A program made the translations under genes and the position numbers. A stretch of DNA of 64,000 bases from Muribaculum gordoncarteri (GTDB lineage Bacteria; Bacteroidota; Bacteroidia; Bacteroidales; Muribaculaceae): positions 1,550,001 through 1,614,000 of the forward strand of contig NZ_CP039393.1 in NCBI RefSeq assembly GCF_004803695.1, read 5' to 3'. Each line of letters begins with the position of its first letter. The stretch's first letter is position 1. Below, in pieces: positions 17,148 through 25,357 of this stretch. The notes below the pieces were generated by a model. That model worked only from the letters and a program-made list of their open reading frames with translations. It had not been told where the DNA came from and made no database searches.

Positions 17148-17183
17148 GTTGACAAAATTACAAAATATTTCTTAAATGTCAAC
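17148..17183 (-). promoter_or_regulatory. Promoter of the ImmA/IrrE operon inside an inverted-repeat operator
   Basis: On the minus strand, TTG (17182-17180), 19 nt, then TAATTTTG (17160-17153). The inverted repeat GTTGACA (17148-17154) and TGTCAAC (17177-17183) covers both promoter elements, a likely binding site for an XRE dimer or a pair of dimers. Confidence 0.6.
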
Positions 17184-17421
17184 TGCAACCGGAGCTAAGA
17201 GGTTTATTATTATCCTATTATTCAATATGATATGATTGGTATTATAAGTATTGCTGATATTTCTTTACGTACTTCAGGAATAGCCATCAATAGAATTTTA
17301 TTTGGGAGTTTTAGCCAAAACTCTAACTGCAAATGGGACAACTGTTTATCTTTTGGTTCCATTGTCGATTATTTTCCAAACTTGAAAAATAATCGACTTT
17401 GGGAAATACTTCAAATTGATC

Positions 17422-17463
17422 AGTTCGAGGATTCATTTTAACGATTCTTATACCGACAGTCAT
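17422..17463. repeat. Junction motif copy 3 past the rloB 3' end
   Basis: AGTTCGAGGATTCATTTTAA then CGATTCTTATACCGA, the third copy of the motif at 13619 and 15677, again just downstream of a minus-strand operon. A perfect 11-bp stem (TCGATTATTTT/AAAATAATCGA, about 17367-17396) and GAGTTTT/AAAACTC lie upstream of it; no other feature was seen in 17184-17421. Confidence 0.55.
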
Positions 17464-17473
17464 AATATCAGAC

Positions 17474-18172
17474 TCAATCTTTGAGTAGGTTTTCAGGATG
17501 TTCAAGTTCATCAACAAGCAGGTCTATCGTAGTACACGGCTTGTGGGATTTATAGTCGAGTGTGTGCTCAAAGAATCGGCGTAGTTTTTCAGCTAGTCTT
17601 TTTGCAAGCGCTTCATTTCCGATGCTCTGCAACAATGCGTATATCCCTTTGTCGTTTTTGTGATATTTGTAATCCTGATAATCCTCATTTCGTCTGATTT
17701 CTGTTTCGAGTTTGGAGATGTAATCGGCACTGGAAACAGCGGCATCAAGGAAGGTGAAGTGAAGGAGATACCACAGTTCAAAGGCTTCATTTGTCCACCC
17801 GGCTTTATATCCTTTTCGTTCGGCAAGTGATATGGCTTCATTGAAATCGTTGAAGTCATCCTTGTCAAACACTACCCAAACACGATCAAACTTCAGTTGC
17901 CGCTGCCGTTCCAGTCGTTCTCTGATCTCTTCGGTCTTTTTGACCAATACACACGTTGAGCGTCCTTCTCCGATAATCTCCTCGGAACGGACTTCCGAAT
18001 ATCTGTCCCTGACAAGTTCCCTGAAATAGTTCGGTTCGGTACGCTCACCCTCGCAAACCACAAGAAAGCGCACTATTTTTTCACGAGTGGCAACCTTGCG
18101 TTTCTTCGCAGCTTTGGCCTCCCGCTTTTCGCGCTTGAGCTGTTCGATTCTTGATTTTGGAAGCTGTCCCAT
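17474..18172 (-). CDS. rloB: RloB family protein (AbiLii-like TOPRIM effector)
   Basis: 232 residues. After a very basic N terminus (about 1-30) comes the RloB/TOPRIM-like core: VVCEGERTEPNYF at about 38 with the catalytic-type Glu, VWVVFDKDDF at about 95 with the Asp pair, and NEAFELWYLLHF at about 128. RloB proteins pair with an AAA15 ATPase in AbiL and related phage-defence systems, where the TOPRIM protein is the presumed nuclease effector. The ATPase gene ends 4 bp upstream, so they are one operon. The assignment to AbiL rather than another ATPase/TOPRIM pair is inference. Confidence 0.85.
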   Translation of the reverse strand: MGQLPKSRIEQLKREKREAKAAKKRKVATREKIVRFLVVCEGERTEPNYFRELVRDRYSEVRSEEIIGEGRSTCVLVKKTEEIRERLERQRQLKFDRVWVVFDKDDFNDFNEAISLAERKGYKAGWTNEAFELWYLLHFTFLDAAVSSADYISKLETEIRRNEDYQDYKYHKNDKGIYALLQSIGNEALAKRLAEKLRRFFEHTLDYKSHKPCTTIDLLVDELEHPENLLKD

Positions 18173-18175
18173 AAC

Positions 18176-19411
18176 TTAGCTCATGAAAGGGATTGCACCA
18201 TAGCGACCATTGATATAGTCCTTCTCGATGTTGCGGTCGTTGCGAACCTTATTTCCGGATTCATCACGGAACTCTACCAGAGAGTAAAGTTCTGTCGAGT
18301 CGGATTTGTCTTTCTCGGTAAACCAGATTTGGTCACGACGGAGATATTGGATATTCAGAAGATTTGTATCATGAGTCGCAAAAATAAGCTGGGCCCCATT
18401 TTTGTTGAACTCCTTGTCCATAAACAGTCCGATTATCTTGCGAGTCAGAAAAGGATGGAGTTTTGCGTCCAGTTCATCGACAACAAGAATCTTTCCGAGT
18501 CTTATTGCATCTACAAGCGGGCCGGCAATCTCAATCATTTTCTTGGTTCCCTCAGACTCCATCTTGTCAGTCGGAAACTCTTTTTGACCGATAACATTCC
18601 CGTTTGCATCGAAAATGTTGTGTACGGTCTTTGAATCGACCGATTCTTCATCCCCGGTATTCATGATGACCTGAAGTCCGCTGAAGCCCAAATGGGTCTG
18701 ATATAGCAGGTTCATGATTTCTTCATTGCCGTCTTCCTGATAGAAGATAGTGCGTAGTGTCTTCCCTGCGTACCCTTTTCCATCCATTCCTGACATATAT
18801 TCAATATTTGAAAACCAGTCGAGAATAGCCTGAGATACTTTGCCGTTGAGTTGTGCCACCAACGAAACGAACAATCGGTTGGCAGGTGTGGCGTCCTGTT
18901 TGCCGATACCTTCGGCAAAACGGGACTTTGAAATCTTAAACTCATTGCCGCTCCGCAGAAATAGTTCAAATTCCCTTTCTCCGGGACGTTTCTCATAGAG
19001 CCATTCGTCAATGATTTCGTCTGATGTATAATCGAATCCATAGCGGAACTTGGAGCCGTTGAGGGTGAACTGAATCTCAAACGAGGTCGGTTCCGATGCG
19101 GATGTTTCATTCAGAGAAAACGGATCGGCTTCAAGTTTATCCTTGGGATTCAGTCTGACCGAATTAAGCAAAACATCCCTCATAGCTTTTAGCGCCTTAA
19201 GCACATTGCTCTTGCCGCTTGAGTTGGCACCATACATCACAGCGACGGGAAGCAGTTCTTCTCCACACGATTTTACAACGGCATCCGACAGCTCCTGAAT
19301 GGAAGCAGCCTCCATGCTCAGTGTCATTTCATCCTTGAAAGACCTGAAATTCTTGAATGTGAAATTTACCAACATATCTGACTTGTTCTTTAACGATGTT
19401 ATCAGAGACAA
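18176..19411 (-). CDS. AAA15 family ATPase (RloA/AbiLi-like), defence sensor
   Basis: 411 residues from the first ATG; ATG 19375 (MLVNFTFKNFRSF) matches the usual family N terminus and may be the true start. Walker A is VMYGANSSGKSNVLKAL at about 58-74, and Walker B/D-loop is ILVVDELDAKLHPFLTRKI at about 308. The ABC-like split arrangement, with about 230 residues between, is that of SMC/OLD-type ATPases. With RloB directly downstream it should be the infection-sensing ATPase that controls the TOPRIM effector. A TATCTTTG -7 box on the minus strand (19444-19437) lies just upstream. Confidence 0.85.
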   Translation of the reverse strand: MSLITSLKNKSDMLVNFTFKNFRSFKDEMTLSMEAASIQELSDAVVKSCGEELLPVAVMYGANSSGKSNVLKALKAMRDVLLNSVRLNPKDKLEADPFSLNETSASEPTSFEIQFTLNGSKFRYGFDYTSDEIIDEWLYEKRPGEREFELFLRSGNEFKISKSRFAEGIGKQDATPANRLFVSLVAQLNGKVSQAILDWFSNIEYMSGMDGKGYAGKTLRTIFYQEDGNEEIMNLLYQTHLGFSGLQVIMNTGDEESVDSKTVHNIFDANGNVIGQKEFPTDKMESEGTKKMIEIAGPLVDAIRLGKILVVDELDAKLHPFLTRKIIGLFMDKEFNKNGAQLIFATHDTNLLNIQYLRRDQIWFTEKDKSDSTELYSLVEFRDESGNKVRNDRNIEKDYINGRYGAIPFMS

Positions 19412-19436
19412 TTCTCATGAACGCCCCTTCCGACTG

Positions 19437-19444
19437 CAAAGATA
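19437..19444 (-). promoter_or_regulatory. -7 box (TATCTTTG) of the AAA15-rloB operon
   Basis: CAAAGATA on the plus strand, 26 bp before ATG 19411. No good -33 at the standard distance. Confidence 0.45.
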
Positions 19445-19831
19445 ACAATAAAATTTCAAACAGGGTTTATTTTATGAGAATATTTCTCAAATATCACTAT
19501 CGGAGTATTCGATTTTCGTTTGGTAAAGGTTGAAACAAGTCCGTTTTGTTCGGTTTCCAGTTCAGAAGACCGAAGATTTGTATCATCGGAGGTGACTATC
19601 CCTGTAAAGCGTTGACAGATTTGAGGGGATTGACTAATATAGTTTACACTGTCAGGTATATTTTCAGTGGAATTAGTCGTAATTAGCAAATCGAATGGTT
19701 CAATTCAGGTTGTCTCTACTGTTTTTTTGTTACGAGAGGCATAGCCAGACCTTATTGTTTTTGTTTGGATGAATGCCGTGTAAGGCGTTTGCCGTTGGCT
19801 GCTCTACCTCACACCGCTTTCATCCGATATA

Positions 19832-19936
19832 GGTCGGCACACACCGATGATTGTCAATGGCTCGGAAGTTAGCATCGGAGACGCTGCTTTCACCTTTCCG
19901 TTCCATTGCCAATCATCCGTGTGCATTACGCCGACC
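19832..19936. other. Long imperfect hairpin in a gene-free stretch
   Basis: Region 19412-20034 (623 bp) has no supported gene. Within it, GGTCGGC...ACACACCGATGATTG...CAATGG (19832-19860) is the inverted complement of 19903-19936, with two substitutions and a 5-nt insertion, around a 42-nt loop. Such a long stem could be a miniature transposable element, an origin-of-transfer type hairpin or a structured RNA. It lies between the defence operons and the efflux operon. Confidence 0.55.
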
Positions 19937-20034
19937 TCCTGAGAAATTCCATTCTGGGCTATGCCACTCTTCACAAATGACAGCAGTCCACGAGCCGAGA
20001 CAGTGATATGCCGCCTTCCTACGTTGACGGCATA

Positions 20035-21681
20035 TCACTGTCTCGCCTTTCCGGGACTGGACATACACTTTCTCTTTTCAACAGATGATTTCGAAGTGGT
20101 TCTCACCATGTGCTTGATTATACGGCGTATTGTGCTCCATTTCGGAAAGATTGCGAATGGTCGTACCGAACTGTAACTTACGAGTATTACGGTGAGCGAT
20201 GCGAGGGCAACGATAAGCAGCCAGCCGTAAATCTCTTTCATGGAAACGACTAAAGCCTGTGTCTGTACCATTCCATATAGCTGTCCAAGCGTGGCAAATG
20301 CTATGTCGGGATTTGTTCCTGAAATGTTGGCTCCAAGCAAGGCTGCATTTTTTGCCATAGTGTGACGCAGGATTTCTCCGATTATCGCGGGGCCAAAGGT
20401 CGCTCCCATTACAGCACCTGTGAAGCCGTTGATTGTAAGAGCCTGAGGGAATACCTGAAAAGGTAATCCGCTCTGCACTATTGAGGTCAGGAATACGATT
20501 GATATTATCACGGCCGCCGCACCACGGAAAAAGAGCGGGATGAAGAGCATCTCTTTCTCAACCCCGTAGTCTATGAAGAAATAGAAGTACGCGAGATATA
20601 CAATCGCCAGGGCAAAAGCAATGACTGTCATGGCCTTGTAGCGCCATTTGCGCAAAGCGAATGTGAGGTAGGTAAAGGCACATCCGGCAACAATACCGGC
20701 GAATACATACCAGTTCAGGTCTATGAGGTTTATCTCGTCAAAACCGAGAATATTTGCTGCATAGCTGTGTTCAAAGACGTGTTCAGTGGCTATGAGTGTG
20801 AAAAACACGAGATATATTCCGGTGGCGCGGATCACATTCCTGTTTTTCATTGCCTGAAATGAGATGTAGGGATGATGGAGAAACGAAGCCCGCCAGAGAT
20901 TTATGCCAAGACAGGCGAGCCCAAGGAGCGCAGCTCCCCGGATTTCAACGGCCTCCCACCAGTCGAAATAGTTGCCATACACGCAGATGAAAGTGAAGCA
21001 TAACATAAAGCCTGCCCAAAGTATTGCCCCGATCCAGTCAATGCCGAGCAACGGTATGAACATCGGTCCGCGTACAGGTTTCACAAGTATCATCACCATT
21101 ATCATCATCAGGACAAGCAGTCCGATCATTATCCAGTGCATGTATTCCCATTGAGAGAAAAATGCCGTGTATATGGTGGCTATTCCGCTGAGCTGGATAA
21201 CGCTGTCAACTATTATATAGACATAGCAGAAGAATATCGCCATATCCCTGACAGGCGTCAGCCAAAGCTGAATAGTGGAATTGCAGGCGAAAGTAGCCTG
21301 CATCCTGAACCATCCGGCTATGAAGCAGGTAATCACCAAAAGCGGAACATTGGTTGTATGGGCGCATATCAGATTTGCGGCAATCAGGACGATGCCGGAT
21401 ACAAGCAACTGTATCCGAGCCGAGAACCTGAACTTTATGCGGAACATAACGGCAAAGTTAATAGCCAGCCCTATGAGCGAGGCATATCCCGCCATCAGAA
21501 TATCTTCCTGCATCAACCCGGTTGTCCCAACCATATCAGAGGCGGCGGCGAGATAGACACCGCCTGAGAACTGCACGATCAGGACAAAGAATATGAACAG
21601 ATACGGTTTTAACCGTCGGGGAATATAGTAAGGGACATCCGGTATGTCAAACGGGCCCTGCGGAGCGTGCCAGTCTGCCAT
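20035..21681 (-). CDS. MFS transporter, DHA2/EmrB type
   Basis: 548 residues with about 14 hydrophobic membrane segments, the DHA2 (EmrB) layout, ending in a basic cytosolic tail (about 505-548). Loop motifs of the family are weak, as in many Bacteroidetes EmrB relatives. It starts 1 bp after the membrane-fusion gene stop, which follows a TolC-type gene, so the three make a tripartite pump from cytosol to outside. The substrate is unknown, probably amphipathic toxic compounds. Its stop lies close to the long gene-free region. Confidence 0.85.
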   Translation of the reverse strand: MADWHAPQGPFDIPDVPYYIPRRLKPYLFIFFVLIVQFSGGVYLAAASDMVGTTGLMQEDILMAGYASLIGLAINFAVMFRIKFRFSARIQLLVSGIVLIAANLICAHTTNVPLLVITCFIAGWFRMQATFACNSTIQLWLTPVRDMAIFFCYVYIIVDSVIQLSGIATIYTAFFSQWEYMHWIMIGLLVLMMIMVMILVKPVRGPMFIPLLGIDWIGAILWAGFMLCFTFICVYGNYFDWWEAVEIRGAALLGLACLGINLWRASFLHHPYISFQAMKNRNVIRATGIYLVFFTLIATEHVFEHSYAANILGFDEINLIDLNWYVFAGIVAGCAFTYLTFALRKWRYKAMTVIAFALAIVYLAYFYFFIDYGVEKEMLFIPLFFRGAAAVIISIVFLTSIVQSGLPFQVFPQALTINGFTGAVMGATFGPAIIGEILRHTMAKNAALLGANISGTNPDIAFATLGQLYGMVQTQALVVSMKEIYGWLLIVALASLTVILVSYSSVRPFAIFPKWSTIRRIIKHMVRTTSKSSVEKRKCMSSPGKARQ

Positions 21682-21682
21682 G

Positions 21683-22717
21683 TCAATACTTCACGCTACA
21701 TTCCACATTCATTCCAGCACGCAGTTTTGCCATTTCCTCCGGTTTGTTGTCGGCACTGAATTCAATTCTTACCGGCACACGCTGACGCACTTTTACGAAA
21801 TTTCCCGCTGAATTGTCCTGCGGCAAAAGTGACAGAGACGCACCCGTGGCAGTTGATATGGACTTGACCTTGCCGTTGAACACAACTCCCGGAATTGCAT
21901 CTACCTTTATCTCGACATCGCAGCCCGGCGCAATGTGATGAAGCTGAGTTTCCTTATAATTGGCTGTCACCCATATATCCTGAGAATCAACAACGTCAAG
22001 CAGTGTCTGACCGGGCTGTACGAGTTGACCGACCTGTATTTCTTTTCGTGAAGTGTAGCCGTCGCACGGAGCGGTAATGGCAGTATAGCTGAGATTAAGC
22101 TCCGCTGTTTCAAGCAATGCTTTTGCCAACTCAATACCGGCTTCCGACTGGGATATACGCTGACGGTTAATATCCACAACAGCCGAGGTTGCCGAGCGCT
22201 GGCGCGACAGCATTTCATAGCGGGCTTTTTTCGCCTCATAATCCGTCTTTGCCCCGTCATATTGCTGACGTGTGACGGCATCCTGTGCCAACAGCTTCTC
22301 ATAACGGGCAAGGTCTGTGGCAGCCATTTCCATAAGCACCTTTGCCTCTGCGATGGAAGCCTCGCTTACAGCCACATTCGCTGAAGCGGAAGTGACCGAT
22401 CGGTCGGCTACATCATGTCCGGCAAGGGCGTTCTGATAATCCGCACGGGCGCGGGCTACGTTAAGGCGCATATCCGCATCGTCGATTATGACGAGTGTGT
22501 CACCCTTTTTCACGGGCTCATACTCGTTGAAACGGATTTCCTTGATATATCCCTGCACACGGCTGTTGACAGGGACTATCTGTTGACGCACTTGGGCATT
22601 GTCGGTAAACTCGACATCCCCGAGATAGATAAACTTACCCCCTACCCAGATTGCGGCTATGGTGATTACTGCTATTGTGACGATATAGGAGAGTATCTTT
22701 TTGCTACGGTGTTTCAT
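21683..22717 (-). CDS. HlyD/EmrA family periplasmic adaptor
   Basis: 344 residues. One N-terminal membrane anchor (about 8-27) is followed by the biotinyl-lipoyl half motifs (VNSRVQGYIKEIRFNEYEPVKKGDTLVIID at about 48-77 and ITAPCDGYTSRKEIQVGQLVQPGQTLLDV at about 213). A long coiled-coil hairpin separates them, and a beta-barrel domain follows (IKVDAIPGVVFNGKVKSI). This is the EmrA type, bridging the MFS pump and TolC. ATG 22717 overlaps the stop of the upstream tolC-like gene by 4 bp. Confidence 0.9.
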   Translation of the reverse strand: MKHRSKKILSYIVTIAVITIAAIWVGGKFIYLGDVEFTDNAQVRQQIVPVNSRVQGYIKEIRFNEYEPVKKGDTLVIIDDADMRLNVARARADYQNALAGHDVADRSVTSASANVAVSEASIAEAKVLMEMAATDLARYEKLLAQDAVTRQQYDGAKTDYEAKKARYEMLSRQRSATSAVVDINRQRISQSEAGIELAKALLETAELNLSYTAITAPCDGYTSRKEIQVGQLVQPGQTLLDVVDSQDIWVTANYKETQLHHIAPGCDVEIKVDAIPGVVFNGKVKSISTATGASLSLLPQDNSAGNFVKVRQRVPVRIEFSADNKPEEMAKLRAGMNVECSVKY

Positions 22718-24027
22718 ATCTTTCCGGTTGAGAACAAGAGTTTGTAATAATAGTAAATTATGTTGATGCGGGCGTTTACGAGCCGTTGCTCCGCATCAAG
22801 TTTTGCATTTGCCGCATCGAGCATATCTGTGATAAGTGCCATATCAGCGGAATAGCGGGTCGATGTTGTGCGGTAGTTCCTTTCGGCGAGTTCCACACTT
22901 TTCTGCTGTGTTTTAAGCTCCTCGTATGCTTCGAGGTAATGGACATGGTCAGCATTGACCGCTAACGTCACATTCTCGCGTGTCGCATCCAACTGTTCTA
23001 AGGCTCTTTGTGTGGCGGCACGGCTTTTGGAAAGCGACCTATTGCTTTTGTAGAGAGATGAGATGTTATAGCTTACGCCTATCCCGACATACCAGTAACT
23101 TAGATTGCGGTTAATTGGGGGTACCTCCACAAGTATAGGGCCATCCATGCTCCATCCGGCTTGTAGCCCTATCTTAGGCAGACGCTCCGAGCGCACAAGC
23201 GACTCCGCCTTACGGCTTATGTCAACACCTGAACGTGCGAGGCTAAGAGACGGGGAGTTTGCTTCTGCCTCGGCCTGCCACCATTCAGCCCCGTTTTTCG
23301 GCAGGGATCGCACCAATATCATACTATCGGGAACTATCACTGTTCCGTCCGGGAGTCCTGATGTCGTGACAAGATTGGTATTGAGAATTTCGATTGTATT
23401 GTTGATTTTTACCAGTTGCAATTCAAGATTTGAAACGAGCAACTCATATCGGGTAATGTCATTCTGCAATGCCGTGCCCTGCTCGTATCTCGCCCTCATC
23501 TCCTGAAGCACCTTTTGGGCTGCGGCAATATTGCTTTCCACCACCGCCCTCAGATTATTGTACTTGTAGATGTCGAGATAAAATCCTGTCAGTTGGAAAC
23601 GGATATTGTCGCGTTGCAGGTCTGTCGCGAACCTTGCTGCAGTGGATTTCAGTTCGGCAAGTTCTATGGCACTTGTCACCGCTCCGCCGGTGTAAACGGG
23701 TTGTGAAATGTTTAGAGACAGCCCTGTGCCGAGATGCGGAATCGGGGCTTTCTGATAGTCACTGAAATTGCGTTTAGTTGTGAAACCGTCGCCAATATAG
23801 CTTAGTGACAGCGATGCGTTGATGTCGGGCAGACGACCTGCGCGGGCAACTCTGATTTCTCGCTCGGCCTCGGTCTGCGCTGTAAATGACGGGCGCAACT
23901 GTGCGCTGTTGGTTTCGGCACTCTCGAAAATTTCTTCAAGAGTCACAACCGACTGGCCATAAGCACACACCCCGCCGCTCGACAGGACTACTGACAACAG
24001 TCCTGTGAGCAATCGAAGATTGTTCAT
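22714..24027 (-). CDS. TolC family outer-membrane efflux protein
   Basis: 437 residues with a signal peptide (about 1-25, ending AYG). Two OEP repeats are visible: LEEIFESAETNSAQLRPSFTA near 30 and a second copy from about 240. The long helical segments are rich in Ala, Glu and Arg. It forms the outer-membrane channel of the tripartite pump encoded with the following adaptor and MFS genes. It is first gene in the operon, with a promoter about 220 bp upstream. Confidence 0.9.
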   Translation of the reverse strand: MNNLRLLTGLLSVVLSSGGVCAYGQSVVTLEEIFESAETNSAQLRPSFTAQTEAEREIRVARAGRLPDINASLSLSYIGDGFTTKRNFSDYQKAPIPHLGTGLSLNISQPVYTGGAVTSAIELAELKSTAARFATDLQRDNIRFQLTGFYLDIYKYNNLRAVVESNIAAAQKVLQEMRARYEQGTALQNDITRYELLVSNLELQLVKINNTIEILNTNLVTTSGLPDGTVIVPDSMILVRSLPKNGAEWWQAEAEANSPSLSLARSGVDISRKAESLVRSERLPKIGLQAGWSMDGPILVEVPPINRNLSYWYVGIGVSYNISSLYKSNRSLSKSRAATQRALEQLDATRENVTLAVNADHVHYLEAYEELKTQQKSVELAERNYRTTSTRYSADMALITDMLDAANAKLDAEQRLVNARINIIYYYYKLLFSTGKI

Positions 24028-24243
24028 ACAGTTTTTATGAAATAAAATTATGTGTTGGGATTGTTTTACAGCCTCATGGCTATGGCTGTCATGGGCAATT
24101 CATCAAATCGCCGAATGACTGGAAATTGAAGCCGTGCTTTTCCAGTTTTCAAGAAATCCCCAGTTTCTAACAACGGGGCAATTCAGGATAATGTGATAAT
24201 AGTTTTCTGACATAAACATCGTGACTCTATGTGAATCACGCTG

Positions 24244-24276
24244 CAAAATTACTCAAAAAATCTGAAATCAGAGCAA
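24244..24276 (-). promoter_or_regulatory. Promoter of the efflux operon
   Basis: Minus strand: TTG (24276-24274), 22 nt, TAATTTTG (24251-24244). The transcript would have a leader of about 210 nt before the tolC-like ATG, room for regulation. The rest of 24028-24547 shows no gene. Confidence 0.55.
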
Positions 24277-24547
24277 TTATGTGACAGTATGTTTTCACCG
24301 TGCCGGAGTCGTGGCTCCCGTTATTGTCTAATCAACAACGATTTTCAACTTGCTTGCCATTGGGGAACGTGTGGTGCCGGGGATATTCTTTTGCCTTTTG
24401 CCTTTTGACTGAAAAATCTCCAGACCTCCCGTCGGTCGGCTTGTATTTTTCCGCCAAAGGCGAACATCCCCTCAGTTCACCACACGCCTTGTAGGTGTCA
24501 AGCAAGCGAAAACCGATGGTGATATACAAATAAAAAAAGTCGCAACG

Positions 24548-24886
24548 ATGAAATCTGAAAGATTCACGGCTCCAAAAATAAACAATCGCCGTAAAACAAA
24601 CAGCCACATAAAAGGTCAAAGCGAAGCTCAAAGCCTCAGGTTCAACCAAATAAAAAGGGTTGCAACGACAAAGTCCTCACGAGTGAGCTTAAAGCGTATG
24701 TCAGCCGTAGGCTGGTACGCGGTGGCGAAGCCATTAAAACTCACCGCAAAGGTGGTGGCAATCATCATCGGAGCAATAATCGGAACTCTGGTGTGGGCGA
24801 TAGTCAGACCTGTAATCCGAGGTGCGGGCTGGGTTATATCCCTCATAACCGCAATACTGATAATCTATTGGTTATTCACACTTTAA
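24548..24886 (+). CDS. Small basic membrane protein of the mobile-element region
   Basis: 112 residues from the first ATG. The first about 50 residues are very basic and low in hydrophobicity, then come two membrane segments (about 66-86 and 92-111). ATG 24698 (MSAVGWYAVAKPLKL) would give a cleaner 62-residue membrane protein and may be the real start. The gene precedes pcfK by 12 bp and is probably cotranscribed. I do not recognise a named family. Confidence 0.5.
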   Translation: MKSERFTAPKINNRRKTNSHIKGQSEAQSLRFNQIKRVATTKSSRVSLKRMSAVGWYAVAKPLKLTAKVVAIIIGAIIGTLVWAIVRPVIRGAGWVISLITAILIIYWLFTL

Positions 24887-24898
24887 TACAATACTGAT

Positions 24899-25357
24899 AT
24901 GGCAAACTCAATGAAATCCAACAACGCTGCAATCGCAGTTATGCAGCAGATGCTCCAAGAGCGTTGCATCGCAGAACCCACCTTCGCTATCAAGATGGCT
25001 CAACCGAACAAGAACATGGAAGGCGCAGTAAATCACCTTTGCAGAACTATCCAAAAGAGCGGTCTGTGCGTAGTAGATGACAAAACTGTAGAAAATATCC
25101 TCGTGGACTACTTTGATGAGTCGAACATCGAGGATGGCGGAAGTCCTATCAACTGCAACATCGTGGTATCCAGGCCGGAACTCACCGATGAGGATAAGGT
25201 GGCTCTCAAAGAGCAGGCTATGGAGCAGTTCAAGCAGGAACAACTCCGGGAACTCCGCAGACAATCCCAGCCGAAGGCACAACCAAAGCCGACCGCCACC
25301 GCTCCCAAAGCCGGAGCAGAGATAGACACTATCCCCAACCTTTTTGATGAACTCTAA
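24899..25357 (+). CDS. PcfK-like protein
   Basis: 152 residues. The N-terminal domain (about 1-95, with GAVNHLCRTIQKSGLCVVDDKTVENILVDYF) matches the PcfK-like family found next to PcfJ in Bacteroidales conjugative and mobilizable elements. The C-terminal about 50 residues are Gln/Lys/Pro-rich and probably disordered. The role is not established; the pair comes from the pCF10 conjugation locus nomenclature. The gene overlaps the downstream pcfJ-like start by 14 bp if ATG 25344 is used. Confidence 0.8.
   Translation: MANSMKSNNAAIAVMQQMLQERCIAEPTFAIKMAQPNKNMEGAVNHLCRTIQKSGLCVVDDKTVENILVDYFDESNIEDGGSPINCNIVVSRPELTDEDKVALKEQAMEQFKQEQLRELRRQSQPKAQPKPTATAPKAGAEIDTIPNLFDEL

Noticed and set aside
17191-17206. 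GGAGCTAAGAGG as a possible third att-like scar in front of the rloAB unit
   Set aside because: Only GGAGCT and GAGG match, the spacing to the junction motif differs by about 40 bp, and no terminator is placed as at sites A and B.
19456-19689. 77-codon minus-strand frame near the AAA15 gene
   Set aside because: No ATG start (only TTG), no recognisable motif, polar and low-quality sequence. At most a remnant of an older gene.
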